Assembly: GCA_964016985.1 (NCBI GenBank)
Contig: OZ024824.1
Location: 124,532,803-124,596,802, forward strand
From: Anodontia alba
Taxonomy: Eukaryota > Mollusca > Bivalvia > Lucinida > Lucinidae
Length of the DNA: 64,000 bases
Direction of reading: 5' to 3'
Shown here: positions 30,778-41,995 of the stretch, piece by piece
Numbering within the stretch: position 1 is the stretch's first letter
Layout of the letters: every line of letters starts with the position of its first letter
Notes under the pieces: generated by a model
The model's input: only the letters and a program-made list of their open reading frames with translations
What the model was told of the DNA's origin: nothing
The model's database searches: none
Translations under genes and position numbers: made by a program

Positions 30778-31072
30778 TTTTTTTGTTTTTTGTTTTTTAC
30801 TTTATTTTCTGATACCTCTTTTTCATGAATTTCATTTACGACTTTTTATAGACTCGATCATACTCAAGTGTAGTGGAAAAAAGCTAGCCTATAAATCACT
30901 AATTAACAGATCATTCGATTTATTTATTTCCTCGGATAAAATGATCACATGCGAAACACGTACGTCATACTTATATAGAGCAGATTTGTAGTAAATGAAA
31001 ACAAAAGGTACTGTATTTACGCTAAATGTTCGCACAGACAGGCCTGAGCCAACAGCGCAAGTCAAGATCAGA
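29969..31072. other. Gene-free, AT-rich stretch
   Basis: 30362-30405 is TTTA-rich, 30721-30775 is a poly-T/TTTG tract with a spurious open frame. 30455-30520 carries CCAGATCAGCATGCGCATGC, a possible family Q trace. No gene. Confidence 0.5.
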
Positions 31073-31351
31073 CATTACGAAAACACGCCCATTCAAATAT
31101 ATAGAAAATTTCACTTCCAAAAAATGAAAATTTTCAGATAAAAAACTATGATATTTTTCATATTTCTGCTCAAAACATAGATTGTGGGTACTCGTTAGAA
31201 CCGCCTCTGTGAGGCGGTTCTAACGAGTACCCACAATCTATGTTTTTGAACAGAAACGATAAGAAAAAAGTATACCCCTGTAAACCCCAGTTTTACTATA
31301 TAAAAGTGGGTTTTAAGGTGGTCAACATTATATAGGCATGTTTTCGTGATG
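31073..31351. mobile_element. Palindromic MITE, family P copy 10 (reverse orientation)
   Basis: CATTACGAAAACACGCCCAT to ATAGGCATGTTTTCGTGATG. AGA is found on both sides (before CATTACG and after GTGATG), a possible but weak target duplication. Confidence 0.88.
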
Positions 31352-32775
31352 AGAGTCATTGTTTAATACTCATCTAGCAGTGATCTTTTTTAGGACGAGT
31401 ATGATAGGGAAGTAACCTGTCCGAGTATTAAGTGTAAATATGATAGTGCCGGTGTATGTATCGTTTCTTTTGTGGGCAAGTATATACGGCGAGGATCCTC
31501 TCTTTGCTGACGAGCAAGTTGTTAACTGAGGCGTCTCACAAGTCATATACATGCAAAACTGCAGGGTTTGTCTGACAACCCTTGCATAAGCTAGATAATC
31601 TACGCGCGTGCTTTATCAACACCGTAATTACCCGAATATTCGACCAACTTACAACCTTACCATAAATATTCTAAAATTTAAACCAGTCCATTTTACTACT
31701 TGTTAATGTGTTTTAACCTCATAAATGAGAGGCAAACAGTGCATTCTGCGGCGTCTGACCTTGGTCTACACTATTTGCTCGAGCCTGTATATCAGAATAA
31801 TTAGAGTATATGCGGCACCTGCGGAAATCTGAAATGTGAATATTGATTTGAAATGTCAGATCGAGACGGCATGTCTGGAACGTGACATTTGTTTCCTAAG
31901 AACTCCAGCTACGACAAATGAGATCACCCAATCAGAAATCGACCTTATCATATCTTCGACCACCGCACACCTCCATCAGCCGGCGCTTCCACATAGTCTG
32001 ATGACAATCTGCGCTGTTCGTTTAAAGCATCTTTAAGGGGAATACATACACTTTCAAAAGAAAATAACCCTTTTACATTTTGTCCCTTTCGGAGTAAACT
32101 CTTGCTTTATAGAATAGAACCATTTTCAGAAGGGGATTGATGTGCGCAAAAGGAACAGAAAAACACAAAATGTTGTTGTCTCCATGGTGAAAGCATTGCA
32201 TCTAATTTCCCGGTGTATCCGTTTACCTTCACCTTTCACACCTAAGTGTCTGAAATGGACTTTTCCGTCCTTGAATTTGGACATGTCCATCGATGCAAAG
32301 AGGTGTTTCAGTCTAAAATCGAAAACAGAATGGCAAATAGTATAGATACTGATGAGATGGCTCGTAACGAACCGTCTCAACTGGATCTCATTGTTTGCAA
32401 AGGTATATGATTTGGTCTGCAGGGTTGAAAGAATTAAGTAAATTCTGAAAAGGGGAACCTTTGTAAGCTAAATTCTGAAAAGGGGAACCTTTGTAAGCTG
32501 CAAGACATATAAAAAAGTTTAAAGTTGCAGCCTCGGTTTTACTGAGATTTTTTTTTATAATAATTGATGCAAGATTGCATCACAAAATGTTAGTGAACAG
32601 GGTAGAATCAGATCAAACCGTGCTAAGACACAGACTGATCTGCGTCTGAGCCGGTCACATGTATCTTTAGGTCGTTTTCTATTTTAAGTGGCTGAAACGG
32701 CTGCTGGCAAGTGATCTCTGTCTCATCATATTTGACATGTTGGTGTGGATAGGTCATATCACTTGCCAGTCATTC
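31352..32775. other. Gene-free stretch with small repeats
   Basis: 31732-31780 is a short family M relic. 32444-32502 holds two direct copies of AATTCTGAAAAGGGGAACCT plus TTGTAAGCT. 32215-32300 (minus) shares a ~50-bp segment with 55912-55965 (see findings). Open frames on both strands overlap at 32126-32380 and neither is convincing. Confidence 0.45.
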
Positions 32776-33055
32776 CATTATGAAAACACACCTATTCAAA
32801 TATATTGTACAGTTCACCTCAAAAAACTGAAATTTTTCAGATAAAAAAAATTCTGATATTTTTCATGCTTCTCTTCAAAATATAGATTGTGGGTACTCAT
32901 TAGAACCGCCTCGACGAGGCGGTTCTAACGAGTACCCATAATCTGTATTTTGAGCAGAACTAAGAAAACTAATGTATACCCCTGTAAACCCCAGTTTTAC
33001 TATATAAAAAGGGGGTTTAAGGGGGTCAAAATTATATAGGTATGTTTTCATGATG
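32776..33055. mobile_element. Palindromic MITE, family P copy 11 (reverse orientation)
   Basis: CATTATGAAAACACACCTAT to ATAGGTATGTTTTCATGATG. Central palindrome perfect; one stem reads CTCATTAGAACC. Confidence 0.87.
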
Positions 33056-33851
33056 TATATCCTCAGACTGTGAAATACCCGTTTTTTTTATTGAAAAAAA
33101 AAGAGCTGAACATTATTGCTATTATTATTTTATGTATATATTTGAATTAATATATGTTCGACTATTACTTATGTGTTAGATAACTATTGGTAGTACTGGA
33201 TTTGGAACGGTAGATTGTGGCTATTTCTGTTCAAGATGAGTCTTGCATAAGCAGGAAAGAATGAGGGACGTGCTGTCTGAACATTGGTCCGCCACATTCT
33301 CCCTATATCACTGAGTTCCCAAAGATACGTTTGGCAAGACACGGCTAGTGTAGCCGGGTTTGATCACAACCTACTCTTCTAATATGCTGATTTTCCTAAT
33401 TTTTGAGGTGTCATCTTCTCCACATAATGTTAATTAATTATATCCACAACGTATTTGATTTTGTATAATTAAAGCATGTTTTTCAGGTAATAACATAGAG
33501 AATGACTTTGTATGCATATTGATTCTCTCACATTTCACCTAATGTCTGTATTATATTCTCATGGGCTTTAATGCCTACTGGAATTTTCAAATAAAATATA
33601 TTCTATTCTATTCTATTCCTTTTATACACATTTGTTAAAATGGACAAACCCTCACCGGAATGTTTATCTTCGAACCTATAATTTGATTTAAGACCGCACT
33701 TTTCGCGGAATACAAAACTTAATTCTCGGTACACACTCATATGCGCCCTCATTCTTCGGAAAGATAGGTCAGATAAAACAACAGTGTAGACCCAGATCAG
33801 ATGCGGCATCTGTTCAGGGTTTATATTTTGTTACGCATACAGGGGGGTCTA
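33056..33851. other. Gene-free stretch
   Basis: 33600-33618 is a TCTAT-type microsatellite. 33782-33832 has a short ACAGTGTAGACCCAGATCAG hairpin relic. Nothing else seen. Confidence 0.5.
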
Positions 33852-34050
33852 GTTTAACTATATGGCCGAATTCATTTCCAATATAAGGAGTGTTTGGTTA
33901 GTTGTTATTGTTACCATGTTTTACAGCAATTGCTTTCCCCTTAATGCAAAGAGTGTAGACCCTGATCAGACGCCGCATAACGAGGCGTCTGATTTGGGTC
34001 TACACTATTTGCCAGTGTCCCTGTTATAGGACGCCAGGCATAAATGGGTC
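33852..34050. mobile_element. MITE, family M copy 3
   Basis: The inner hairpin GTAGACCCTGATCAGACGCC / AGGCGTCTGATTTGGGTCTA is strong. Right end ACGCCAGGCATAAATGGGTC intact, left end decayed. Confidence 0.75.
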
Positions 34051-34932
34051 AAATAGTTGCTTTTTCTTTAAAATGTTATCAACATTGTTTTTAAAATAAA
34101 ATGTCACCAATAATTGAAAGGGCTTAAAAGTTGTTGCTTGTCTTTTTTTTTTTTTTTTTTTTTTTCAGGGCTGTTTTCCTTTATATTTGTATTTCACTAT
34201 TTGAAGTTTTGTTTGCTTTTTTTACCTTTATATAAATATTTTAGACTTTGTTTTGAACTTTTAGGCCCTCATTTTTATTAATTTAAAATTCGTTTAGCCA
34301 TTTTTTCCTAATGACAAAAAAACAATGTCCACATTTTAATCAGAAAACCCCATTCAGACCCTCAAAGATCTCTTGTTGAGTAAATGCGTGGTAGATCTCA
34401 AATTAATTAGTCTTGATCGGAAAAGTAAAATAATGTCCATGCTTTATTGAGCTTTTCCAACGTTAGAAACGCAAATCTTCATTTTATTTATTGGCCGCGC
34501 TGAGGGTAAAAAAAAATGCTTTCAAGCATGCGAAAAATGTGCAGATCCACATCATTCTGCGCATACGCAAAATATCATCCGGGCCTTTGCTCTCTGTTGA
34601 TATATCCAATAATTCTGTTAGCGGGGAGTCAAGGCCCTGATCAGATTGCGTGGATTGCGCAGGCTGATCTGGACCTTCATTATTTGTTCGTATAAAGGGG
34701 TTTATTTTGCCCAAACCACTTATCATCATATGTCAGTCGGGTTTGTTATTTTACACTTCTTAGAAGTCGTTATAAGTTAGAACGTCACATTGTTCTCCAC
34801 ATTGTTATTGTTTCTGCGTAAAAGTCGGAAACTGGAGAATCATGTTGACAAATTAGATCACTCTCTACAATGTACTCTTCGTCACACCCAAGGGCGGCCA
34901 AGACGAAGAGAGAGTGACTTCTATTTGACTAA
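34051..34932. other. Gene-free stretch
   Basis: A T run at 34142-34166. 34540-34700 contains GATCAGATTGCGTGGATTGC / GCGCAGGCTGATCTGGACC, a family Q relic. 34855-34920 has an imperfect hairpin, CACTCTCTACAATGTACTCT / ACGAAGAGAGAGTG. Confidence 0.5.
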
Positions 34933-35343
34933 GTTAACCCCGGTTTTACTATTCACAAGTGGGGCTTAAGGGGTCAAAATTACATAGGTATGTTTTCGTG
35001 ATGGGTGAAATTCTCCGCACTCGGTTGGGCGATGCCATACTGTACCACTGCATAGAGACTCTTACCAAGTTAGAATTTTTTACATGTTTTTAACATATGT
35101 TATTTATAACATATAATCACAATAACATTAAATACAAAGATACCTGCAATTCTCTTCGCGTCGGCCTCGGCAAAGTACATAGCACGATCGGAGACTGTAT
35201 TGATTTATACCTTGATTAATTAAGTCGTTTTGACAACCAGTTTAATCCCAACCGAGTGCGGAGAATTTCGCCCATCACGAAAACATACCTATGCAATTTT
35301 GACCCCTTAAACCCAACTTGTGAATAGTAAAACCGCGGTTAAC
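34933..35343. repeat. 97-bp inverted repeat spanning a P element end
   Basis: Arms 34933-35029 and 35247-35343 are equal in length, inverted, and differ at five positions. Each arm has about 70 bp of the P family AACCCC arm with its CATCACGAAAAC terminus, plus 27 bp of unrelated flank (CCCAACCGAGTGCGGAGAAT...). The 217-bp spacer has no inverted structure. Since flank is included, this is a duplicated-inverted segment rather than two independent P insertions. Confidence 0.88.
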
Positions 35344-35648
35344 AGGGGTATATATCATTATTTATTTTTATTTATTTATTCTTTTTTCTTTCAAAAAATA
35401 TAGATTGTGGGTACTCGTTAGAACTGCATCGATGAGGCGGTTCTAACGAGTACTCAATATTTATATTTTGAGGAGATATTTTTTTCTGAAAATTTTCCTT
35501 TTTTGGTTGTAAAATTATTGGAATAGGCGTGTACCCATAATCTATGGTTTAAGCAGAAATATGAAAAATATCGGAATTTTTATCTGACAACTTTCAGTTT
35601 TGGGTGGATAAATTTTCATAATATATGTAAAGGCGTGTTTTCGTAATA
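35273..35648. mobile_element. Palindromic MITE, family P copy 12, with partial internal duplication
   Basis: CATCACGAAAACATACCTAT starts the element; the central stem has decayed (AACTGCATCGATGAGGCGGTT). At about 35535 the right end AATAGGCGTGT runs into CCCATAATCTATGG, a second copy of the right half, which ends GGCGTGTTTTCGTAATAC. Confidence 0.8.
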
Positions 35649-36184
35649 CGTGCCGATGTGATAAGAAAGCCCTTCCCCCTTAACACTAACTATCTCATAG
35701 AGTTATTAAGGCCTTTTTTCGCAAGTCGCGAGGTATTTTCCCCACAGAATTTCCGAGACGTCTTCCCGATGTCTGGTCATATTCTAGGATTTTTTCTATG
35801 ATACAGTAACTGTGGTTCTTAGCGCGTTACTTAGGAATTTTCAGTAACACAACTAAGTTTTATTTCACTTTCAGCACTTTGGTTGTACTTAGAATTTCGC
35901 TCGTTGAACTTGAAACTTATTTCCTTTTTTAAACAATTAGGACTTTTAGGTGGTGAGGACTTTTAGGTGGTGATTACTGGTTCACTGACACATCTAGCTT
36001 TCTAGCGGAAAAGGTCAGTAGTAATGTCCATGAAGTAACTTTCTCTGATACCTTTGGGTCGTCGCCATGGGAAACACATTGGAAGGGCTTATCTATAAGA
36101 AAACGAACCTAATAACTATACAATTCTACAAAAACAAAAGATGAAGCTTCCTATTACTATTCTACTCTATTATTCTACAATGAC
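35649..36184. other. Gene-free stretch
   Basis: GGACTTTTAGGTGGTGA is directly repeated at 35940 and 35957. No other structure seen. Confidence 0.5.
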
Positions 36185-36790
36185 GATGGACCAGTCTGCA
36201 ATTGATCATCGACCAGTCGCCGACTCATCGCTGCTCGATCGGTGATTCGTCGGCGACTGGTCGACGACTAGTCGGCGATCAGTTGCAAATCATTTTCAAG
36301 CGTGTAACGTGCCGTTTCAGCGTTTGTAGGCATCACCCAGTCATTTCGTCAGATTCTCATTATCCTCAAACTATGTTCTTCTTGTGACCCAAGGTACTGT
36401 CTTCGCCTCCAGTACTGTCTTTGCCTCCGTCGTCTCAGCTGCTTGTAAACTACCATGATAACAACCGCAGTCTTTTGTGCTCACCCGTTGAATGTTCACA
36501 AATTAAAGCACTGCTGCTACCATGCTGAGACCTATAAAATCATGACTTGCTTCTAGAAAGCATACAAGTTACTTTATGCTTATGTTTCGACCGGCAATCT
36601 ATCGGCGATGACTCGCCAATCAGACTCCGTCAGTTGCAACTAATTGCCCAAGAGTAGCAAAGTAAAAGCCGACTAGTCTCAGGCTTGTCGCCGCTTCGGC
36701 GACCACTCGCCGATCGATTGCCAGTTAATCCCCAACAATTTGCATAATCTATCGCCGACTGATCGGCGGTCTGTCGATCATTGCCTATAT
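36185..36790. repeat. Two GTCGGCGACT-type palindromic blocks
   Basis: 36185-36300 and 36585-36790 are rich in mutually complementary words such as CGACCAGTCGCCGACT, GTCGGCGACTGGTCGACGAC, ACTCGCCGATCGATTGCC and CGCCGACTGATCGGCGG. The 285 bp between them have none. They may be the two ends of one foldback element, or two hairpin insertions. Confidence 0.6.
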
Positions 36791-36930
36791 ATCACGTGAC
36801 TATAACAGTAAGGCGGTGTTTCTGTCGCTTGTTTTTTGTTGTTGTTTTTTTTTTTTCTGAATTTTTGCTGGATATAAGAATTCAAACGGCCTATGTTGCT
36901 CGACGAGGACCAAGGACAAGAGGAGGGTCT

Positions 36931-37898
36931 ATGTCAAGAAGCAGAAACAGTGGTTTCGTTTCGCAGTATTCGAGAAGTGGCCTTAATTTGTTTACTGTGC
37001 TATCTATCAACACACAAAATGGTGGCAGCGGTTCTAGTGATTGTGAGGACCTATTTTCGGATGGTCAGAATGTTGAACCTGAATATCAAACTGTTGAATG
37101 TAGACGCTATAAGAGACGTCGTCAAAATACTGAAAACTCCTGGTAAAGAAAATCATGTGAATGTTGAAGAAAATATTGACTATGAATCGCTGGGGTCCGA
37201 GGAAAAATTAACATTAATTCTCACAAAGGTATCATTCAATGAGAATCGTTTTAGAAGCATTGAAGGTAAATTTGACATTGCAATACAGAATCAGAAAAGA
37301 CTTATGTCTATTGAGAAGGTCCTACGATCGTATGAAGACCGAATTATGCTCTCGGAATACAAATCCATAGACACAGAGGCGAGGGGTCGGCGTAATAACC
37401 TACTGTTTTATGGGTTTGACGAACAGCGAAATGAAGACTGCAGAGACAAAATTGCCCGGTTTGTGTGACAAATTAAATATACCCCATGAAACTGTTGTGA
37501 TTGAAAGAGCCTACCGGGTTCGTAAATTTAATATTGGCAAGGCCCCGCCCAGACCCATAATAGCTGCGTTCATGGACTATACTACAACAGAAAACATCAT
37601 GTCAAAGGGTCGCATATTGAAAGTGCGAACAAACCCTAGCACTAACTGGAGCATCAACACTGACGTCGAACCAATGCAGCAGGGCCCGAAGGTGAATACT
37701 GCTTCGACCGAATCAGCTTCCAGACCGCTTTCTAAGTCTGAGCAGACTACACAACTTTCTAATAAATCAAGGCCTAATGATCCAATACATGGATGTTCTA
37801 TCACTAGAGGGTTATCTCGTCATTCAAGTAGATCGATATCACGCTCCAGAGATAAGACTGCGCAGCCTCTCTCACAAAATATAAACACACTGAAATAG
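36931..37898 (+). pseudogene. LINE ORF1 (two frameshifts)
   Basis: The likely start ATG at 36931 gives MSRSRNSGFVSQYSRSGLNL with a Ser/Arg/Gly-rich N-terminus. A frameshift near 37140 moves to a frame with a helical, coiled-coil-like stretch (EKLTLILTKVSFNENRFRSI, RLMSIEKVLRSYEDRIMLSE) and RRNNLLFYGFDE. A second frameshift at about 37450 leads to LNIPHETVVIERAYRVRKFN and PRPIIAAFMDYTTTENIMSK, the conserved RNA-binding part of ORF1 proteins. A Ser-rich tail ends at 37898. Role in the family: RNA-binding chaperone of the retrotransposon particle. Confidence 0.75.
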
Positions 37899-37941
37899 GA
37901 TATACGGGGAGCAGACAACCAAACTCACCCTGTAAATTTAA

Positions 37942-38426
37942 TCAAAATAGCTACTTTAAATGTATGTGGCCTACGAAAACGCTCCAACTATCCAGATGTT
38001 TTTGAATGTTTGGATAACTATGATATGGTACGTTTCACTGAAGCCAAAATTAATGCAACTGGCATAATTTCATTTCCTGGATTTACTGCTTTTCAACAAC
38101 CGCGCAAACAAACATTTGCAAGGAGATCGGGCGGTATCATCATTATGTGAAGCATAAGTTAGCCAAATTTGTGTCCAAAATTGAAACTGAATCTGACTAT
38201 GTCCTTTGGTTATCTTTGGATAAAAATCTACTATAGTCAGACGAACAGTGTATACTGTAGTTTATATTCCACCTGAAAACTCCATTTTCTATAATGATGA
38301 TGATATAATGCAATACGAATCTGAGGTGACCTCATTTTGTAGCTCATCCCCATATATTATGTTAACAGGTGATTTTAATTCCCGTACCTCGATGCAGATT
38401 ATATACAAACTGATGAGTTCCTCTCT

Positions 38427-38459
<33 letters not shown>
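37942..38459 (+). pseudogene. LINE ORF2 endonuclease domain
   Basis: IATLNVCGLRKRSNYPDVFE holds the N-terminal Asn of the fold. FTEAKI corresponds to the catalytic Glu block, and YIMLTGDFNSRT to the GDFN catalytic block. Stops at about 38148 and 38235 and frame changes break it. A 30-base T run (38430-38459) lies within the reading frame before EFDSETLEF. Confidence 0.75.
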
Positions 38460-38699
38460 AGTTTGACTCTGAAACACTGGAATTTTCAGTCATAAAAATA
38501 AACTTGAAAATTTAAATATACCAAACAAATAGGGCTTTTCAAGATAGACAGATAAACAACAACGGGTAAGTTACTTGAATTATGCAAAAAATAATTACTT
38601 ATTCATTGCTAATGGTCGTATAGGCAGAGATAAATTAGTGGGTAGGCATTCTTTTAGAAATGTATCGAAATGGATTACACAATTGCTTCTGCTAGTTTG

Positions 38700-40085
38700 T
38701 TTAAGCTGTTAGCAAATTTTGAAATTGTTGAAAAGTTGATTCTCTATTCAGCGATGGACACCGTATGCTTTGTACATCTCTGCGTACATCAGCCTCTTCC
38801 GAACGTGAAACTAATGAGTTAAAAATGACAGACGCATTCCGATCCGAAGTGGTATGAAAGATATTCATTTCGGAGTTTTATAAATATAGACAGTATCAAC
38901 GACATTCATAGGTTATTATCAGAGAATGCTCACAATAAAGTAATAGTAAATCAAGCAATTGATATTTTAGGTAATATATTCCAGGAAGCACGTATAAAAG
39001 CTTTCTCTAGAAAACGCTCCAACTTGAGGTACTAAGGATCATACAAAAAAAAGCAAACCTTGGTATGGGCCCCAATGCAAAACGGCAAGTATCATGTAGC
39101 TAAAAAATGATATAACCAAATTAAAAGCCTTGCTGGTAAAAATAATTTGATTTATTTCAGTAAAGAATATAAGAAGACAATGGATAAATTTATTTCTAAA
39201 TATAAAACAGATACTGAATAAAAGTTGAGGAAAATGCATCTTCAAAACCTAAAGACTACTGGAAATTACTACGTAGTTTAAAATCGCACTCGACAAAAAA
39301 ATACACCGAGCATAGATGAATTTTTGGAACATTTTAAATTAATTAACCAAACACATCATGATGAATAAGAAACAATTAATTTTGAATCAGAGTATGATAA
39401 TGAATTTTTAAATGCTAGAATAACAAGAGATGACATTCTGAGAAGTGCTAATAAATTGAAAAATGGGAAGGCATCCGGCTATGAATCTGTATTAAACGAA
39501 TATATTAAATCAACAAAACAAGTTTTGCTTCCAGTATATGAAACTTTATTTAATATTATATTTGACACGGGCTTTTTCCCCAAACAGTTAACAATAGGCA
39601 TTATAAAGCCGATTTACAAAAATAAGGGTGATATATAAATGACGTTGCTAATTTTCTACCAATTACAATTCTTAGCTGTCTGGGAAAATTATTTACGTCT
39701 ATTCTAAATGATCGTCTTACTAATTATCTGGAGGAAGCGATGCTTTTATCAGAAAACCAAACGGGTTTTAGAAAACTGTATTCAACACTTGACCTCATAT
39801 TTTCACTTAATGCAATTATTGAAATTTTGAAACATCGGAATAAGTTGTTTTGCTACTTTGTGGAATTTTCCTCTGCTTTCGACTCTGTACGAAGGGCAGG
39901 TCTATGGCAAAAAATACTAAAATCTGACATTAATGGTAAGATCTTTAAGGTGATTTATAACATGTATAATGATATTAAATCTTGTATATCCCAATAGGGA
40001 TGTTTCAGCCTTTTTTGAAAGGTCATGTGGGACAAGATTTTGAAAACCTCTCTCCTGTGTCTTTTTTTCGATTTACTTGAACGAC
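38700..40085 (+). pseudogene. LINE ORF2 linker and reverse transcriptase
   Basis: The linker (INDIHRLLSENAHNKVIVNQ...) is broken by several stops. RT blocks are clear: NARITRDDILRSANKLKNGK ASG, GIIKPIYKNKGDI, ITILSCLGKLFTSILNDRLT, ENQTGFRKLYSTLDLIFSLN, FVEFSSAFDSVRRAGLWQKI, then a decayed DVSAFFERSCG block. In motif A the first Asp, usually in 'DFSKAFD', is Glu. The YxDD motif is not reached. Inactive. Confidence 0.85.
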
Positions 40086-40214
40086 CTTGAAACTTTCTTT
40101 TGGCTAATACGGGCTTAGATAAAAATAGTTTAAGTGAGAAAAATATGTTGTATTAGAAAATTGGTACCCCATTCCAATAAAAAAGGTCTTCTCTACTCAG
40201 CTTTTACTGAGAAA

Positions 40215-40435
40215 TGAGCCAGCGCATGACATAACCTACAAAATAGCATGTGCGCCCAGCGAAGACTCAGATCAGCCTGGGCATCCGCCAATTCAGATCG
40301 GAGTCTTCGCTGTATGCTCAATGGGTAGCTCATGCTGACAGCAAAGACTCTGATCAGACTGGGCGGATTCCCAGGCTGATCTGAGTGTTCGCTGGGCGCA
40401 CATGCCATTTTGTAGGTGTTGTCATACGCTGGCTC
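40215..40435. mobile_element. MITE, family Q copy 4
   Basis: GAGCCAGCGCATGACATAAC / GTTGTCATACGCTGGCTC ends. ATGTGCGCCCAGCGAAGACTC and GAGTGTTCGCTGGGCGCACAT form the next arms. Well preserved. Confidence 0.87.
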
Positions 40436-41461
40436 AGATTATCTGCACTACACTTGTTTCTGATCTGAATCTCAGCAAGCAAGAGTGATGCTCTACTGAC
40501 TTTTTGCTTAAAAATAAGTATACCTGTATAAAGCTACTGTATGGAAACCATCAAAACCTATCAATCTATTTTACCAGACAACACACTTATATTAGGCAAT
40601 ATAAACGAATATGTACTTTGCTTAAATGCATAAGTTTAAATCTATATTTAATACCTTAATTAGTATTTTAAATCCCAATCAACCATCGAATTGTCTAGCT
40701 GGCTGTTACAAGCGAGCTTTCACTGAAGACAGTGGCACTAGAGACCTTTCACTGGTGATAGCTGGCTGTCAATAGCGGGCGCCTTCTATTTTTTTTCCTA
40801 AGCGCTTCAATTCAACCTCAATTGAGAACTGCGTAATTGTTGCATAAGAACCTTGTATGCATGGTCCTAAAAAGGTGAGTTGTAAAAAGCTTAAGTATCC
40901 CAGTATTTTCTTTGTTTGACTGTTTCAAGCTGGACTCGCTGTTGCAGAACTTTGTTTTTTTTTTTTTTTTTTTGTTTTTGTTTTTTTTTTTTTTTTTTTT
41001 TTTTTTTTTGTTATTGCTTCTTCGTAATGTTTTCTTGTTTCGGCTCATTGGGAAGGCTGTGCTTCGTAATTTGTGCCTTTCCTGGGTAACATCATTAAAC
41101 TATTTCCACTTCTAGCTCATAGGACTCAAAGTAAATTACTACATCATATGCACGCATTGACTGGCTTACATACTCTCTGTTCTCGTCTTTTAGATTTTTT
41201 TTCGTCTGTGTTTTGTCAGGGATGACAGATGAGGTCTGATGTACTGATAATAATTTTTAGGACAACATAAAAGTAGATAACATGAAATTATGTCGTAGTG
41301 TGTGTACTTTGAGATCACTGAGCTCAGTTAGATTTATTTGTTAAGGATATCCTCAAACCCAAACGAAGACTGGTATTTCTAAAAAGCATGTTTTCGGGCA
41401 TTTACGGACACCGAAGGCCCAGAGCAGATCCGCACAGTCTAATCAGGGCCTGCGCTGTCCG
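40436..41461. other. Gene-free stretch with T tracts
   Basis: 40953-41010 is poly-T with a few G, the source of spurious frames on both strands. No gene or clear repeat otherwise. Confidence 0.5.
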
Positions 41462-41595
41462 CTGCCAGAATAACTGATACAATAGAATGTATCAATAGAT
41501 AACAAAGGTCCGGATGATACCTTGCACAAGCGCAGGTTGATGTGACGCCACAAATTTTGCGCTTGCTCGACTGTATCGCTTGACGCGGCCCATTT
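41462..41595. repeat. Dispersed segment also found at 10795
   Basis: See 10795-10930: AGAATGTATCAATAGATAAC ... GCGCTTGCTCGACTGTATCG ... GCGGCCCAT. No further features. Confidence 0.5.
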
Positions 41596-41823
41596 GACGG
41601 GTTTCTTGCTTCCAAAGGTCGCGTTTAATCAGACTACATTCTATATGACATCATTTTGCAGCATTCTGCATGAAACCATGGATACACATGAGGGTGCAAT
41701 TATGGTAAATGTTCTAAAATTTCGAGCACTTCATTCTCTGATCTGGGTCTGCACTGTTTGGATATGCCATTTTGTCAGAAATACTATTTTCTACAATATT
41801 GCAAGTGCACCCAGGGAAATAAA

Positions 41824-41995
41824 AATCTAAATGTTTGCCTTTGGAAACAAAGAGCACAAAAAAGAACGAATATCGGAGACGGTTTCATTAGGTCTAATCA
41901 TATACAACAATGTAGTTTGCAAGACTGTATTCGCACCCCTTCCTTTTCCTGGCAACGGATTAAGCGGTATTCGATTTTCAAAGACTCACAGCCGC
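41824..41995. repeat. Family W fragment
   Basis: TTTGCCTTTGGAAACAAAGA, ACGAATATCGGAGACGG, ACAATGTAGTTTGCAAGAC and AAGCGGTATTCGATTTTCAAA recur in this order at 46345-46500 and partly at 62160-62260. Confidence 0.65.

Larger units (their letters stand above)
36800..40140 (+). mobile_element. Decayed non-LTR retrotransposon (LINE)
   Basis: Colinear remains of ORF1, an apurinic-type endonuclease and a reverse transcriptase on the + strand, with frameshifts, stops and a poly-T insertion. The 3' part is lost just after the block upstream of the expected YADD box (about 40090), so no poly-A tail or 3' end is seen. The clade is not assigned: the ORF1 with an RRM-like 'VIERAYRV...PIIAAF' part and the EN-RT order fit several L1/CR1/RTE-like groups. 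Confidence 0.85.

Noticed and set aside
31073..31354. AGA/AGA as target duplication of a P element
   Set aside because: Other P copies show no consistent 3-bp duplication, so a chance match is likely.
36202..36387. 61-residue frame rich in Arg/Gly/Asp
   Set aside because: Product of the palindromic GTCGGCGACT words.
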